NCBI GenBank assembly: GCA_030762175.1
Contig: CM060838.1
Location: forward strand, 19,954,501 to 20,018,500
Direction of reading: 5' to 3'
Origin: Metallyticus violacea
Lineage: Eukaryota > Arthropoda > Insecta > Mantodea > Metallyticidae
DNA: 64,000 bases
Shown: in pieces, positions 23,441-33,813 of the stretch
Numbering within the stretch: position 1 is the stretch's first letter
How the letters are laid out: every line of letters begins with the position of its first letter
Program-made: the position numbers and the translations under genes
The notes under the pieces: model-generated
Databases searched by the model: none
What the model was told of the DNA's origin: nothing
Seen by the model: only the letters and a program-made list of their open reading frames with translations

Positions 23441-24674
23441 CTAGGTATGATAAAGACAAAAACTATATTTCACTTTTCAATATAGTTATTCTTTATTCCA
23501 ATACACTTTTCACATCTTTGAATTGACATTTCAGTCCCCCCACCAAAAAGTCAGAAGTCTTGTGTGCAAAATGGGAATAAACAGCAACCCTCCCTTCTTC
23601 GTCACACTTAAATTTTCTTCCTGGAAGATCCTTCTTGAGTTTTGTGAAGAGGAAATAATCACTGGGAGCTAGATATGGGCTGTAGGGTGAATGATCGAGA
23701 TCCTTGAAGCCACATTTCTTCACAGCTTCCTTTGCAACAAGAGCTGTGTGGACACATACGTTGTCGTGAAGAAGGTGCACATCACCATTCAGTGATCCTC
23801 GCCTTTTCTCTTTGATGGGATCACATAGTCTGTGTAGTAGGCTAGCATAGTACTCCCTATTTACTGTGGTGTTCCTCTTCTTGAAGTCAATGAAGATATT
23901 CCTTCACAGTCCCAAATTTTGTGACCGTGATCTTCTTGGTTGACTGAGTGACCTTGGCCTATAGAAGTGATGCTTCACCATGTTTACGCCTGCCACTCCA
24001 TTGATTCTTTTTTGGACAAGGGATCATAGTAGAGGATCATAGTTTCATCTCCTTAACAATGGTTTGCAGAACTTCTCTCTCATTATCACGGCAGAACTTC
24101 AAAAATGCCTCACAACAGATGACTCGTTGCTGCTTTTGGACTGAGGAAAGAAGTCTAGACACCCATCTTGCGCTAACTTTATTCATGTTTAAATATTTGT
24201 GAATAATTCGAAGGACTGTTGTTTTAGAAAGGCCCAACCTTGCTATTTCTGTAACTTTGAGCCGCCAGTCTTCCATAATTTCTCCTTCCACAAGGGCGAT
24301 GTTTTCAGGAGTGAGCACCTGCAAGGGCCGACCTGGACGCTCTTCGTCTTCAATGCTTTCTCGACCCAATCGAAAAAGTTTGGTTTGGTTTCTTTTACGG
24401 TAGAATATGAGGGGGATGCTTCCCCATATACACCGTCCAATCAGTTTAATCATTTTAGTAAGGCCTTTTGTGTAGAACTTAATAACAGCTCGATACTCCA
24501 TTTTGAGCGTGTCGCAATCTCTACACATGCAACTATATCTGAAAACTGAACACAGCGGAGCCTAAGTTACAGCTGCTATTATTTACTTATCAGTTAAGGT
24601 ATGACACCAGATAAGACGTTTGTGGAGGCGATAATCCTTATCAGCGAGGCCGGAAACTTGTGAACCTACCTTCG
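23441..24674 (-). mobile_element. Mariner element 2, near full length, inactive
   Basis: A second mariner family on the minus strand. The right end (GGCCGGAAACTTGTGAACCT then ACCTTCG) matches the well-preserved end of the related piece at 38085-38111, which reads GGCCAGAAACTTATAGATCT then AACCTCG followed by TA. The left end is a weak match (CTAGGTATGATAAAG), so that boundary is uncertain. The interior carries the decayed transposase. Confidence 0.8.
23493..24501 (-). pseudogene. Mariner transposase pseudogene (element 2)
   Basis: The start is probably the ATG at 24499-24501, beginning MEYRAVIKF. The N-terminal part keeps RLGRESIEDEERPGRPLQVL and then RLKVTEIARLGLSKTTVLRI, the helix-turn-helix region. 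The middle (about 23780-24060) is broken by frameshifts and a deletion, but GDETMILYYDP can still be read near 24030-24060, with the first catalytic Asp. The C-terminal part (23493-23780) is open and carries LLHDNVCVHT and YSPYLAPSDYFLF. Counting residues between the Asp of HDN and the Asp of PSDY gives exactly 34, the mariner DD34D spacing. All three catalytic Asp are thus present but in different frames, so no active protein can be made. Confidence 0.9.
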
Positions 24675-25714
24675 CAAGTGGAAACTGCTGCATGAGGATG
24701 ACCAGGATGGCAGAGGTTTTTGAATGTCATTTAATAGGAAATAAAACAGATTTACACCACTAAAGTAGCGGACAAAAGCTTTGTAGACTGGCGAAGCATG
24801 TTTCAGATTAAATGGAGACAGTGCTCTATACAGAACTTCAGTGAAAGAGTTAACCGTATCGCTGGCTGGAGTAGTGGAATAATTGGACCGTATTTCTTTG
24901 AGGGAACCGTTAAAACCAGTTAGATTTAGAAATGCTACAAGATGGGCTGCAAATTCATGTTCGTTTATTCAGAAATAAGATGATTCTCTCATTCCCGCTC
25001 TCAATGAAGCTCCACCTCTGCTTGCCATTGGCCTTCCCTCATGCACTCACTTTCTATTTGTCTCAGCTTGAAATGAATGCCTTCTTTTCTTCTAAATCGT
25101 TGTACCATCTTTAGAGTGGAAAACACATCCTTTCGCTTCGTGCTCTAGCAAGAAGTTGAAGCATTTAATTCATCGCAGCCATATCTCCCCGCCTACTTGC
25201 TGAAAGAAAAATATTACAGTTTCTCTTTCAGTTTTAAATATCCATTACGTGCAAGCTGCAAATAGCTGTCGCTCTAAAAAGAGAAGGTGGAAGCGCTTAT
25301 TAACAACCGCATCGAGGCTATCTGTTTAGACTGGCATGTTCTAAATCAACCTCCGTTGCTCGTTGACTTATCATAAATTTGTTGAACAAATTTAGAAACG
25401 GCACATGTGAAAGTAGTTACATTCAGTAATTACAGATGCATCACCGTTAATTGGAACTATGTTTAGCACTTGTGTCTGTTTCCTTTTGCAGAAAGCGTTC
25501 GTACTTGGCGGTTGTTTCCTAGCTATCAGCTGTTTATCTTGCCAGTACTTTACCTACCTGTTGAAGTGCTTGATACGTTAATGCGATTACTTAAATCTTT
25601 AATCCATAAGACATGCTTTCTTTGAACAATATTCCTTCACAACTGAATATAAATCATTAAAGTTTTTCTGTCAAAGATTTCTTGCTTTGTCTTTTAACAT
25701 ATTTGCGAAAATGG
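24675..25714. other. Unassigned sequence
   Basis: Short frames only; nothing recognised. Confidence 0.4.
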
Positions 25715-25905
25715 ATGTTACATTGCATTATTTTTTATTTTAAGAATATGTCTAACCATACGAAATATTAGATCTAGTATCAAAAAGCGCTTCAGAAAGA
25801 CTAAGATTTTAACGAGTGAAAACCTATATCTCAAAAATGCCTCTAATATTGTTTGGCAAAATATATGACGTCACATTATATGCAAATGACATAAAACATT
25901 TGAAA
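25715..25905 (+). repeat. Diverged direct repeat, copy a (TGACGTCA core)
   Basis: It matches 26446-26620 in the same orientation. The best conserved part is TAATATTGTTTGGCAAAATA followed by ATGACGTCACAT and GCAAATGACAT. The palindrome TGACGTCA (25866-25873), the consensus CREB/ATF site, is kept in both copies. I cannot identify the repeat. Confidence 0.65.
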
Positions 25906-25962
25906 AGTTCTGTTGTCTTTTTGTGATCAGTAATGAAAATGTGCAATTAGATATATAGATAT

Positions 25963-25975
25963 GGGGGGGGGGGGG
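25963..25975. repeat. Poly-G tract (13 G)
   Basis: Pure G run between the two copies of the direct repeat. Confidence 0.9.
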
Positions 25976-26445
25976 ATAGGGAGTTTAAACTACCTCCAGG
26001 CTTATTGTTTTGCTCTATTGGGAGAGACGCCTTCATTGTTTCCCAATATCCGTTCCTTAAACAAGTTACAGTATTTTGTTTTCAATATTGGCATCTTTTC
26101 TAGGGTCTTCCCTAGTTATAGAGAGAGCAAGTATCTTTCCATCCGGGATTGGACACTCAAACAGGATTCTGCAAGTGGATTCATGTTTATAGGGTCCCAC
26201 TTTTCGTAGATGTTTCCTGAAGTAACCATGTTCAGTAATTAATGCAATTTCATTCCTTATTCTTCTTCTGTCCAATTGGAGAAAGGATGTGGAAAGATTA
26301 TTGCTAGGACCTAGGATAAATTTCCTAGCTTGGATTTGTCCAGGTTAGGTTTGCCAACTTAATTTATGTTTATCCGCAATCCATGTTTTTACCCCGGTCT
26401 TAGCAGCACGGGTACTGACTTCGACCACGGGCCAAAATAGATCCT

Positions 26446-26620
26446 ATGTTGCATTATTTTTCCTCGCAGGAATATAACTAACTATAACAAATATTAAAAT
26501 TAGCATCAAAAGGGGATTAGTATTATCCCATTAAGTCATACTTCTTAAGCATGCCACTAATATTGTTTGGCAAAATAGATGACGTCACATGCCATGTAAA
26601 TGACATGAAAAGTTGCAATT
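26446..26620 (+). repeat. Diverged direct repeat, copy b (TGACGTCA core)
   Basis: Partner of 25715-25905, about 730 bp downstream, with TGACGTCA at 26580-26587. Terminal repeats of a small retroelement are one possible reading, but no primer-binding site or coding part is visible between them. Confidence 0.65.
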
Positions 26621-26909
26621 ACTAACATTAAGAAGTTCTCGATATGAGTTTTTCATTACCATGAGAACTGCAGATACTAGGTTAAAAATAACGATGGCAA
26701 ATGATATTTGGTGTCCTTCTAAAACTAGTTATGTTTCATTAGCCTGCACCTGCTCACGTGGACCTTATAACTTCTGCCTTCAGTACACTCTCGGCTGGTC
26801 ATTGAATGTTGCTGTCGGATAAACACGCACGAAATTTTAGATCGCAAAAGGAGAAGGGGCAGAAAAAGAATATTTACATATTTTTCTACTATTTTTGTAA
26901 TGTTATGAA

Positions 26910-27166
26910 GGCCTGATAGCACAATCCTCTCAGTGAGGCCTCATATACCCAAGATCTTGGGTTCAATGGATCGATGGATTTTCTTCGGGCATAAACATCC
27001 TAAGTATGAGATCCCTGTTGTAGATTTATGGCACATAAAAGAACCTGAAGCCTGAAAGAAGAGACTTCTGAGCAAAATTTATCGGCTCTTTCACGCCCTG
27101 AATAAATGGGACGCTGATAACCTTAGATGTTAAAGAGCGTCCTTAAATATACCAAATAAATCAAAC
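26910..27166 (+). mobile_element. SINE-A copy 4, decayed head
   Basis: The head start is recognisable mainly by spacing. From ACCCAAGATCTTGGGTTC onward it matches the family, but about 13 bases after the B box (the CCAGGACC part) are missing. The body and the GATGTTAAAGAGCGTCC end are intact. Confidence 0.82.
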
Positions 27167-28607
27167 TTTCAATGAGATCTTATTTTTGTCTAGTTTTTCT
27201 TTTAATTTAAACTGTGAGAATTTTCTTTCAAAAATCATGCCCCATCATCTCATTCAGAGATATCTTAAGACTGCATCAGATCAATCAATCATCCAAGTAC
27301 CCTATGCTGACAAATCCAATAAGTGGGGTGAAATCACCAGACTGAATATTACTAATATCACCTTGTTTGCACTGTGAATGGAATCGTGCACATTTGCAAT
27401 CCGTTACTCTGCAAATGCAAGCCAATCGAAATGCACATAATTGTACCAGCTGGTATAAAGTTATTGTAATACAGTTTTATAGAGTTGGGGAGGTAAAACT
27501 GTTGATGTGTTACATTTCCTTGTATCCAGTAGATTATCGTTAATTTGCAATGATTGGATTGGACCAATAGAGCCATGTTCATTGGGCATGTCAAAGTCAT
27601 TATTTATCAGGACATTGCTGGAATATTTTGATGAGTACACATTGAAAACAGCATTTTTTATAGACTTTGGTTTATGGAATTTAATCATAAGATTTTACCA
27701 ATATAATTGAAGCAAACTGGACAACGGTTTAACGGTAAATATTTTTTGATTAATTAGTAACAGTTTTGTTAGATATTAAAGAACATTACTACCCAAAATG
27801 AAGAATTTTTAATTATGTACACATAAAAATAGTCAGTAATTTAATTTTTTAAAAATATAAATGCATAAATTATTAATTAATGAAGCAATGCAGTTAGGCC
27901 AGCCGGTTTCCAAGAACTGAGCTATATATTCCCAGGGTTATTTGCTGGATAAATTTCGCCAATCATAATATGAGATATTTTATCTCCTATACAGATAACT
28001 TACATTAAGATTTAAATTGTATTTAAAGGATCTATTTTTCTTTCAAGAATACACAATTTATTTTCCTTAAGATACTTCGTTCAATATTAAAGGAATTTTT
28101 AATTTATGTCATTGTTCAGTCTGTTCTGCATTTGGAAACCAATACAACTGTACTAACAACAATATTATGAGTTCTCAAGTTTTTCTGCTTATAATAAAAT
28201 ATTATTTTATTTTTAACTAGATAAGCGTTTTGGATACTTTTAGACATACTGACAAATTTAAAGCACTGTATCATGCCATTTTCAAAATCATTACCACAAG
28301 GAACAAAGGAGCATTTACTGTTTTTATTTTGCAATTTTTGGTGACTTTAATTAACAATCTCCGTATATTCGGCAGTTAATAATTTTAATTATCAAGATTG
28401 CTTGTGGTTTATATTCGCTTTCTGAGCTACAGCTTGCGCTGAAGTAACTCCAGTTCACATAAGTAAAAAGTGAACATGGCAGTTATAATCTACAAATGCT
28501 AATGGGTGTAAACTAGCCACATGGTTTTAATACATTTGCTAAAGAATTTTATCTTTTTCTCTATTTTGCTGTTTGTCTTCCGGCCGAACATTTACATTTG
28601 TGCGATA
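27167..28607. other. AT-rich sequence, no recognised feature
   Basis: Overlapping short frames lie on both strands at 27350-27710, none with family features. Confidence 0.4.
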
Positions 28608-28725
28608 GTATAGCCACATTTAGACAGTTTAAGAACTACACCCTCATGTTTTCACAGAAAAAGTAATGTTAGCAAAGATAGAGAAATGAATATTGTAAGT
28701 GTAGCCAACATACTTATTATGTTGT
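28608..28725 (+). repeat. Repeat pair C, copy 1
   Basis: It matches 31695-31812 in the same orientation. Shared words are CACATTTAGACAGTTTAAGA, CATGTTTTCACAGAAAAA and AAGTGTAGCCAA with TACTTATTAT. The repeat is unidentified. Confidence 0.65.
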
Positions 28726-28826
28726 TAGTCCTTGAGTTTGGAAATTACCAAATTACGCTTCGGTATAAATCAGAAGACGCTCGATTAGAAAATAATAATA
28801 AAAAAGCATCGTTTATAATTTGAAAA

Positions 28827-29092
28827 CCGCCACGGGTGGCCGAAGTCGTTAAGGAGCGGACTCGTGGACGGAAGGTCTGGGGTTCAATACCTACAGGACC
28901 ATACTCTCTGACTGAGGTTTTCCTCAGTACTCATAAATGTCGGGGAGGTACCCTAAAACTTAGGCCTGGAACGCTTTCGTCCTTAAAAATAAAATTCCTT
29001 TCCCAATTTATCATTTCATCTCATGTATCATCAGTGTCCGCTGCCTGTGGTGCCTCAGTAGTAAAAACGGGCATTAAACACTGTTAAAAATA
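28827..29092 (+). mobile_element. SINE-B copy 3
   Basis: A full-length plus-strand copy starting CCGCCACGGGTGGCCGAAG, with the B-box-side GGTTCAATACCTACAGGACC and the end GGCATTAAACACTGTTAAAAA. ATAATTTGA occurs at 28815-28823 and 29093-29101, a 9-bp target duplication. Confidence 0.9.
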
Positions 29093-29101
29093 ATAATTTG
29101 A

Positions 29102-29690
29102 TGTCATAACTCAAATAATATTGATTACAGAAATGCTTCGCATTAATAAAACAACCCCTTTGCATTTTTTCCCCCAAATTTTCATTCTCTTGTAAAAAAA
29201 AAAAAAGCATTATGCGTTACTTTTGAAAACCCCTGTATAAGTGTCAGAATTTAAAAGAATGTTGAGATTCCGGCTTGTGTATGTATTTGAAATTTCCAAG
29301 AAGCGCTCCGTTAGGTCGTCTCTCTCTCTCGCATTCTGTTCCTCGCTTTTAACGTCGTTAACAAGTTATTAACATTGTTTGTTTTTACGCATCAGTGTTA
29401 TGGCTGGTACAAGTATTTTAACTTCGAAAGTTCGCAGAATTTTTGGCGCTGCTGTACTCCATTGCAAACAAATGACATACTTCGTCTCTGTCGTTTTCTG
29501 TGACACTGCTGATTTCTAGTTTTAGTAATTCACAACTAGCAGCCTCGATAAAAGAAAAGTGTTAACAGCACAAGTTTCACGAACTTTGTCCTAAGTTGGA
29601 TGTTAGTTAACCTGTGTAAACGTCAAATCGTTCCTTTTATATTCACCTTGTACAGCAGCATTAAAAACCAAACAGGATTCTGGTGTTACG
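29102..29690. other. Unassigned sequence
   Basis: It contains an A tract near 29195-29206 and a (TC)n stretch near 29321. No supported gene. Confidence 0.4.
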
Positions 29691-29875
29691 CGGGATGCTA
29701 TGAGTGAATTTTCCCCTCTTCTCTGTGCACGAGGAACAACCTGCTACTACTGCCAGAAAGCTTTAACGTGCCACGTTCGGGATATTAGTCCATTGACCGG
29801 CCATCTTATTCTCCCGCCCAACGCAGGTGGGGGCTAAGACCTGCCCAGGCGGATGGATGGACGGATGGATATAGA
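29691..29875. other. GC-richer patch with a small hairpin
   Basis: This block stands out by composition. It includes GCAGGT and ACCTGC at 29823-29828 and 29839-29844, able to form a hairpin, then GGATGG-type short repeats. It may be a piece of an unidentified repeat. Confidence 0.35.
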
Positions 29876-30874
29876 CATGCAAAATAAATTACATGGCAGA
29901 GGACGAGAGGAGGTCATAGCCCGCTGACGCCCATTCGTCTATTCACAAGTTGATTGCTAAATGTTCTCCTGTTGTCTGTGCTCATTAGGGGTGCGATTAG
30001 GTTTCTCTCTATTGTACGGTTGCAAGTGTATCAATCCGCGTTTCATTTGTAAGACAGACGGCAATTAACAGATAAAGTGCCAGATGAAACATCAGCAATT
30101 CGATCTCGCATAGTGTAAGCATTTCCAGTTTTGTCAAGTCTTTCTCCTCAATCGAAATCACACTTTGTGACCAATGAATTTAACTTTTATTGTCATTTTT
30201 ATGAAACATTCACTGTCTTAAATGTATCTTCAGTTGTCATAAATTGTTTTAAGATGACACTCATGTGACGCCATCTTAAAATCGACCAATGAAATGAAAC
30301 AAACTTTGAATTTTGACCAATCAGCCGGTTTACGGAATGAAACTATGGAAAAAAAAAAACAAATCTGCTTTATCACGCGACGTACATTTGTCTTGTGGTC
30401 ATTGTAGCCAACTCTATACCTCCACTACATATAATTTCTGAACACGCATCAATGACCACTTTTGCTAGAGGCGGTGGGGAGCTATTGATAGCAAAAAAAG
30501 CATGGACAATCGATAATCATAACACAAAATGGAGGAGATCAAACAGCAGACCTCCATATGTCCCACCACTCGTGGCGTAGGTCATTGAAATGTACAAAAT
30601 ATTCTGTTCATATTTCATAGTTATGATCTTAAGTTTCTAAAGGATTAGTATGCCAGTAACTACTGAAATCCATTGGAAATGATACCACGCTATAACGGGC
30701 GGAAGTTGTACACACATCTATTTTTCGCACTCTGCATGATACTGGTGTCAAGTAAAAGAGGATCATTGTTATCGAATTCCATTTTTATTTATTACTTTTT
30801 TGCTTTTATATCTTATATGGATATATTTCTCATAAAATAAAACAAAATAAACCTACTCAGCAGAATGTAATCCA
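29876..30874. other. Unassigned sequence
   Basis: Nothing recognised. A 61-codon frame at 30395-30580 plus has no family features. Confidence 0.4.
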
Positions 30875-31186
30875 TTAGGTCACACAGTCAGATAAAAACT
30901 GTCCATAGCTTGCTCGCCAATGTTCCCTCTTTCTAGCTTGTATTGGAGCGGCGGAACAAGGGTAAATTCGTCTCGTGTATTTTCGTATAAGGTCGCTAAC
31001 CACTACATTTGATTTTGTTACATGCGTGCATTGTGCAATTTTGTTCTGATTATTCAACTGCAATATAGCATTTTCTGAGAGTAATAAGTCCAGAACAGAG
31101 CATAGATCGACTGACCCTGCTTGCACGTTTACGTATTTTATGACATTAGTGTACCCGCGTAATTCGGCTATCTTCGTGTGCATCAC
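30875..31186 (-). CDS. Unassigned open frame, 103 codons
   Basis: This is a minus-strand frame starting MMHTKIAELRGYTNVIK and ending QFLSDCVT. It has a protein-like mix of residues, with a leucine-rich stretch (about residues 27-45) and a basic C-terminal third containing RKYTRRI and RKREHW. I recognise no domain, and there is no clear promoter, poly-A signal or splice context. It could be an exon, a mobile-element fragment or a chance frame; a chance frame of this length is quite possible in 64 kb. Confidence 0.2.
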   Translation of the reverse strand: MMHTKIAELRGYTNVIKYVNVQAGSVDLCSVLDLLLSENAILQLNNQNKIAQCTHVTKSNVVVSDLIRKYTRRIYPCSAAPIQARKREHWRASYGQFLSDCVT

Positions 31187-31694
31187 ACGCTGATTCCCGC
31201 TCCCCGCCTATGCTATTCGATACTGCTCAGTTTGAGACCTTTAGATGCCTGCTCTAGACTAAGATAATAAATCAGTCACCTTTTTTCAGCTGGCTTACTG
31301 TCATATTAGTCCAAAATTTTTTTGAGAGTTTATAGTACTTGGTCTATAAAATGCCATTTATGAAGTGCTGAAAATCTCAATTTTCTCGCTCACGAAGAAG
31401 GGTATTGAAGACTTTTTGTCCAAGAATCTTCTATAATCTCTGAAATTAGTGCGATATATGTCATATGCACCCTGTGCAAAGTTTCAACAGCTGTAGTGTG
31501 GAGAATAGAAAACTTTAGGGGCCAATGAATGAGGAGATTAAACTTTGGCGCGAAAAAATAAATTTTTGCTGAGAATCTTGTGGATCTAAGGAAAAGAGCA
31601 GACGTTAAGGAATGTACTGATCGATATCCAGTGTAATAGCAGAGCAAATAAATCATTTTTACCGTAACATTTCGTTTAAATTTGTGTAATAGCA
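31187..31694. other. Unassigned sequence
   Basis: A 114-codon minus-strand frame spans 31390-31734 and runs into repeat pair C. It has no family features and I do not support it as a gene. Confidence 0.35.
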
Positions 31695-31812
31695 TAGCGA
31701 TGTTAAGACCACATTTAGACAGTTTAAGAACCACACCATCATGTTTTCACAGAAAAAAAAGATGTAATAATAAAAATGATTATTATAAGTGTAGCCAATA
31801 TACTTATTATCA
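31695..31812 (+). repeat. Repeat pair C, copy 2
   Basis: Partner of 28608-28725, about 3.1 kb away in direct orientation, sharing the CACATTTAGACAGTTTAAGA core. Confidence 0.65.
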
Positions 31813-32456
31813 TGAACAAAATGTAAATATTAGTGAAACGAATTACATATAACAATCGTTACGGAATATAAATAGAAAACAAGTGGAAACTTTGTAGCAA
31901 AACTAAGGCTGTGTCCTCTCTTAACTCAGTCTTTCTCATATGCTAGTAAAATAATAATTATTGTAAACAAATAAGTTGCTTATTATGCTGGTCACACAAG
32001 GTAGAGACATAGCTATTCATTCAACATATGTTTTAAATCCGGTAATTGACTGTGAAAGTGTACAACATGAACTATTATTAGCGGGAAGGGTTTACGGTTT
32101 CCTAGGTAATATCAATCAAATAAACTTCTTTAAAATGTTGTGTAAATAAGCATAATAGTGTTATTATCAAATGAAAGGGATATTTATATGTGAGGCGGTT
32201 GAAGACGATCTATTAAATTATAGAAGTTTAGCCGTTAACTTACAGTTCCAATAATAAATCCTCCTAGACTGACCGCAGAGACCGATGCGTTCTTTACCTC
32301 CGTCTTGCGCTATCATTGGTAGAGGGCAGCATTGCAGGGGCCATGTTATAAATATACTGTCATATCGCCGGTCTCCTGTCACGCGACTTTCCGACATCGA
32401 AGGACGCCACCGAACAGGCAGCTCTCCAAATGTCCCCATGAGGATGAGTGAATACC
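31813..32456. other. Unassigned sequence
   Basis: Nothing recognised up to the tRNA-like piece that follows. Confidence 0.4.
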
Positions 32457-32457
32457 A

Positions 32458-32545
32458 TTAGAACATTTGTGGTGCTGGGGATCGTACCCGGGACCTCCAA
32501 GCCAGTCATCAGCAACGCTAACCACTACACCAAGAGGACAGTCAG
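32458..32545 (-). repeat. tRNA-like segment (Glu/Asp/Val type)
   Basis: On the minus strand CTCTTGGTGTAGTGGTTAGC gives a good A box, and GGTCCCGGGTACGATCCC lies where the T arm should be. The head differs from SINE-A beyond the general GTAGTGG motif. The stems at the ends do not pair well, so I take it as a tRNA pseudogene or the head of another SINE. Confidence 0.5.
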
Positions 32546-32839
32546 CACTCATCAGTGTTTTGTCTTTAAGAGAACTGGCGCGTAGTGACGAAGTTGTTTC
32601 AATACACAGATACGTTATTCATTTGATATTTTTAAAGTAATTTGTATTAAATTTTGATGCTCGGTTACCAAAATGTATTTCTTGAGTGCGTTCTAGTTAT
32701 TAAATATATTAAACATGTGTCTTTATGAAGTCTGGGTTGCCAGTACTGGATATATATATGAAATCCGTTATTTATTGTCTTTCCATATTGAGGGATGGCA
32801 CATAACGGCCAGAGACTTGAACGGTTCGATTTTTGTAAG

Positions 32840-33200
32840 TAGAGTCTATTCAGATTCTTTATCTTCATGATGGAGTCAGCTTGATCAGTGAAGGAGAAAA
32901 TTGGCCACATCACAGTGCGCTTTTTTGCCATCCATATAGGAATTCCTCCCTCCCTCCCTCCTCGTGTATGTGCTTGCGGCCCTTCCTCTCGACTCCATAT
33001 CAAAACTGCGCAAGCGACTGTCAATTTCAGCGACGCAGCCCTTAAAGACTGGTCATTAAAGGAAATCGAAAGTGAGAGCGTGGGATTAAGCCCAGGGAGG
33101 GGAAGGAGGAGGAGGAGAAGCAGAAGTGATTCCTGGCACTGGTATAAATGACTTGATGAAGTCCAGCCCTTATCTCTTTTCCCTTCGCAGAGATCCGCTC
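32840..33200. other. GC-richer unassigned block
   Basis: It contains (CCCT)n near 32945 and a purine-rich GGAGGAGG stretch near 33100. The frame at 32888-33151 plus contains an Arg/Ser run coming from that stretch. No gene can be supported. Confidence 0.35.
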
Positions 33201-33634
33201 CACCTTCGCAACGAACAATGCCATTTTTTTAATGGGCGTTGCGATTAAATGTATCGCTAGCACATCTGGCTGAAGTTCGCGCCGCTTGGGGGCAAATTTA
33301 AAAGAGTACGTACTGCAAAATTTTATTCTGACTGCAATTAACGATAAAAGTTAGATCTCATAAGACTGAAAGTTTCCTATTCCATAGCTTTAAATATGGA
33401 TTATTTAAAATACGTACATGTGATGCCACTATATTACTCCATATAGTTCTGTATTACTGCGCGTCTACAGCTTATAACATTTTCAGATATGACTGAGAAA
33501 CACAAATCCTTAAAATTTTAGAAAAGAAAACTCGGTTCTGAAACACTTCAGTCAAAAGATATAAACCTAACCCGTTTTGAGATGGAAAAAGAAAAGAACT
33601 TTGAATACTAAAAGTCATAATATTTTTCTCATAT
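33201..33634. other. Unassigned sequence
   Basis: No recognised feature before the SINE-A fragment at 33635. Confidence 0.35.
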
Positions 33635-33813
33635 GCCTCTTCTTTCAGGCTTGAGGTTCTTTTACATGCCGCAAATCTACGACATGGAATCCATGGCTTT
33701 ACTTCCCAAAGTAAGTCATACGAGTACTGAAAAATCTATTGACTATGGCTGGAATTGAACTGGCTATCTTAGGTCTGCGAGTCAAGTATGGTTACCACTA
33801 TACCACCAGGTTC
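33635..33813 (-). mobile_element. SINE-A copy 5, body end missing
   Basis: Head and middle are present on the minus strand, from CTCTTCTTTCAGGCTTGAGG to the head end ACTATACCACCAGG. The 3-prime third of the SINE is absent, although retroposition normally spares that end, so a later deletion or rearrangement is likely. Divergence is high. Confidence 0.82.

Noticed and set aside
25715..26620. LTR retrotransposon with short terminal repeats
   Set aside because: No TG...CA ends, primer-binding site, polypurine tract or coding region could be seen; kept only as an unclassified direct repeat.
31390..31734. 114-codon minus-strand frame
   Set aside because: It overlaps the unclassified repeat pair C and lacks family features; chance or repeat-derived.
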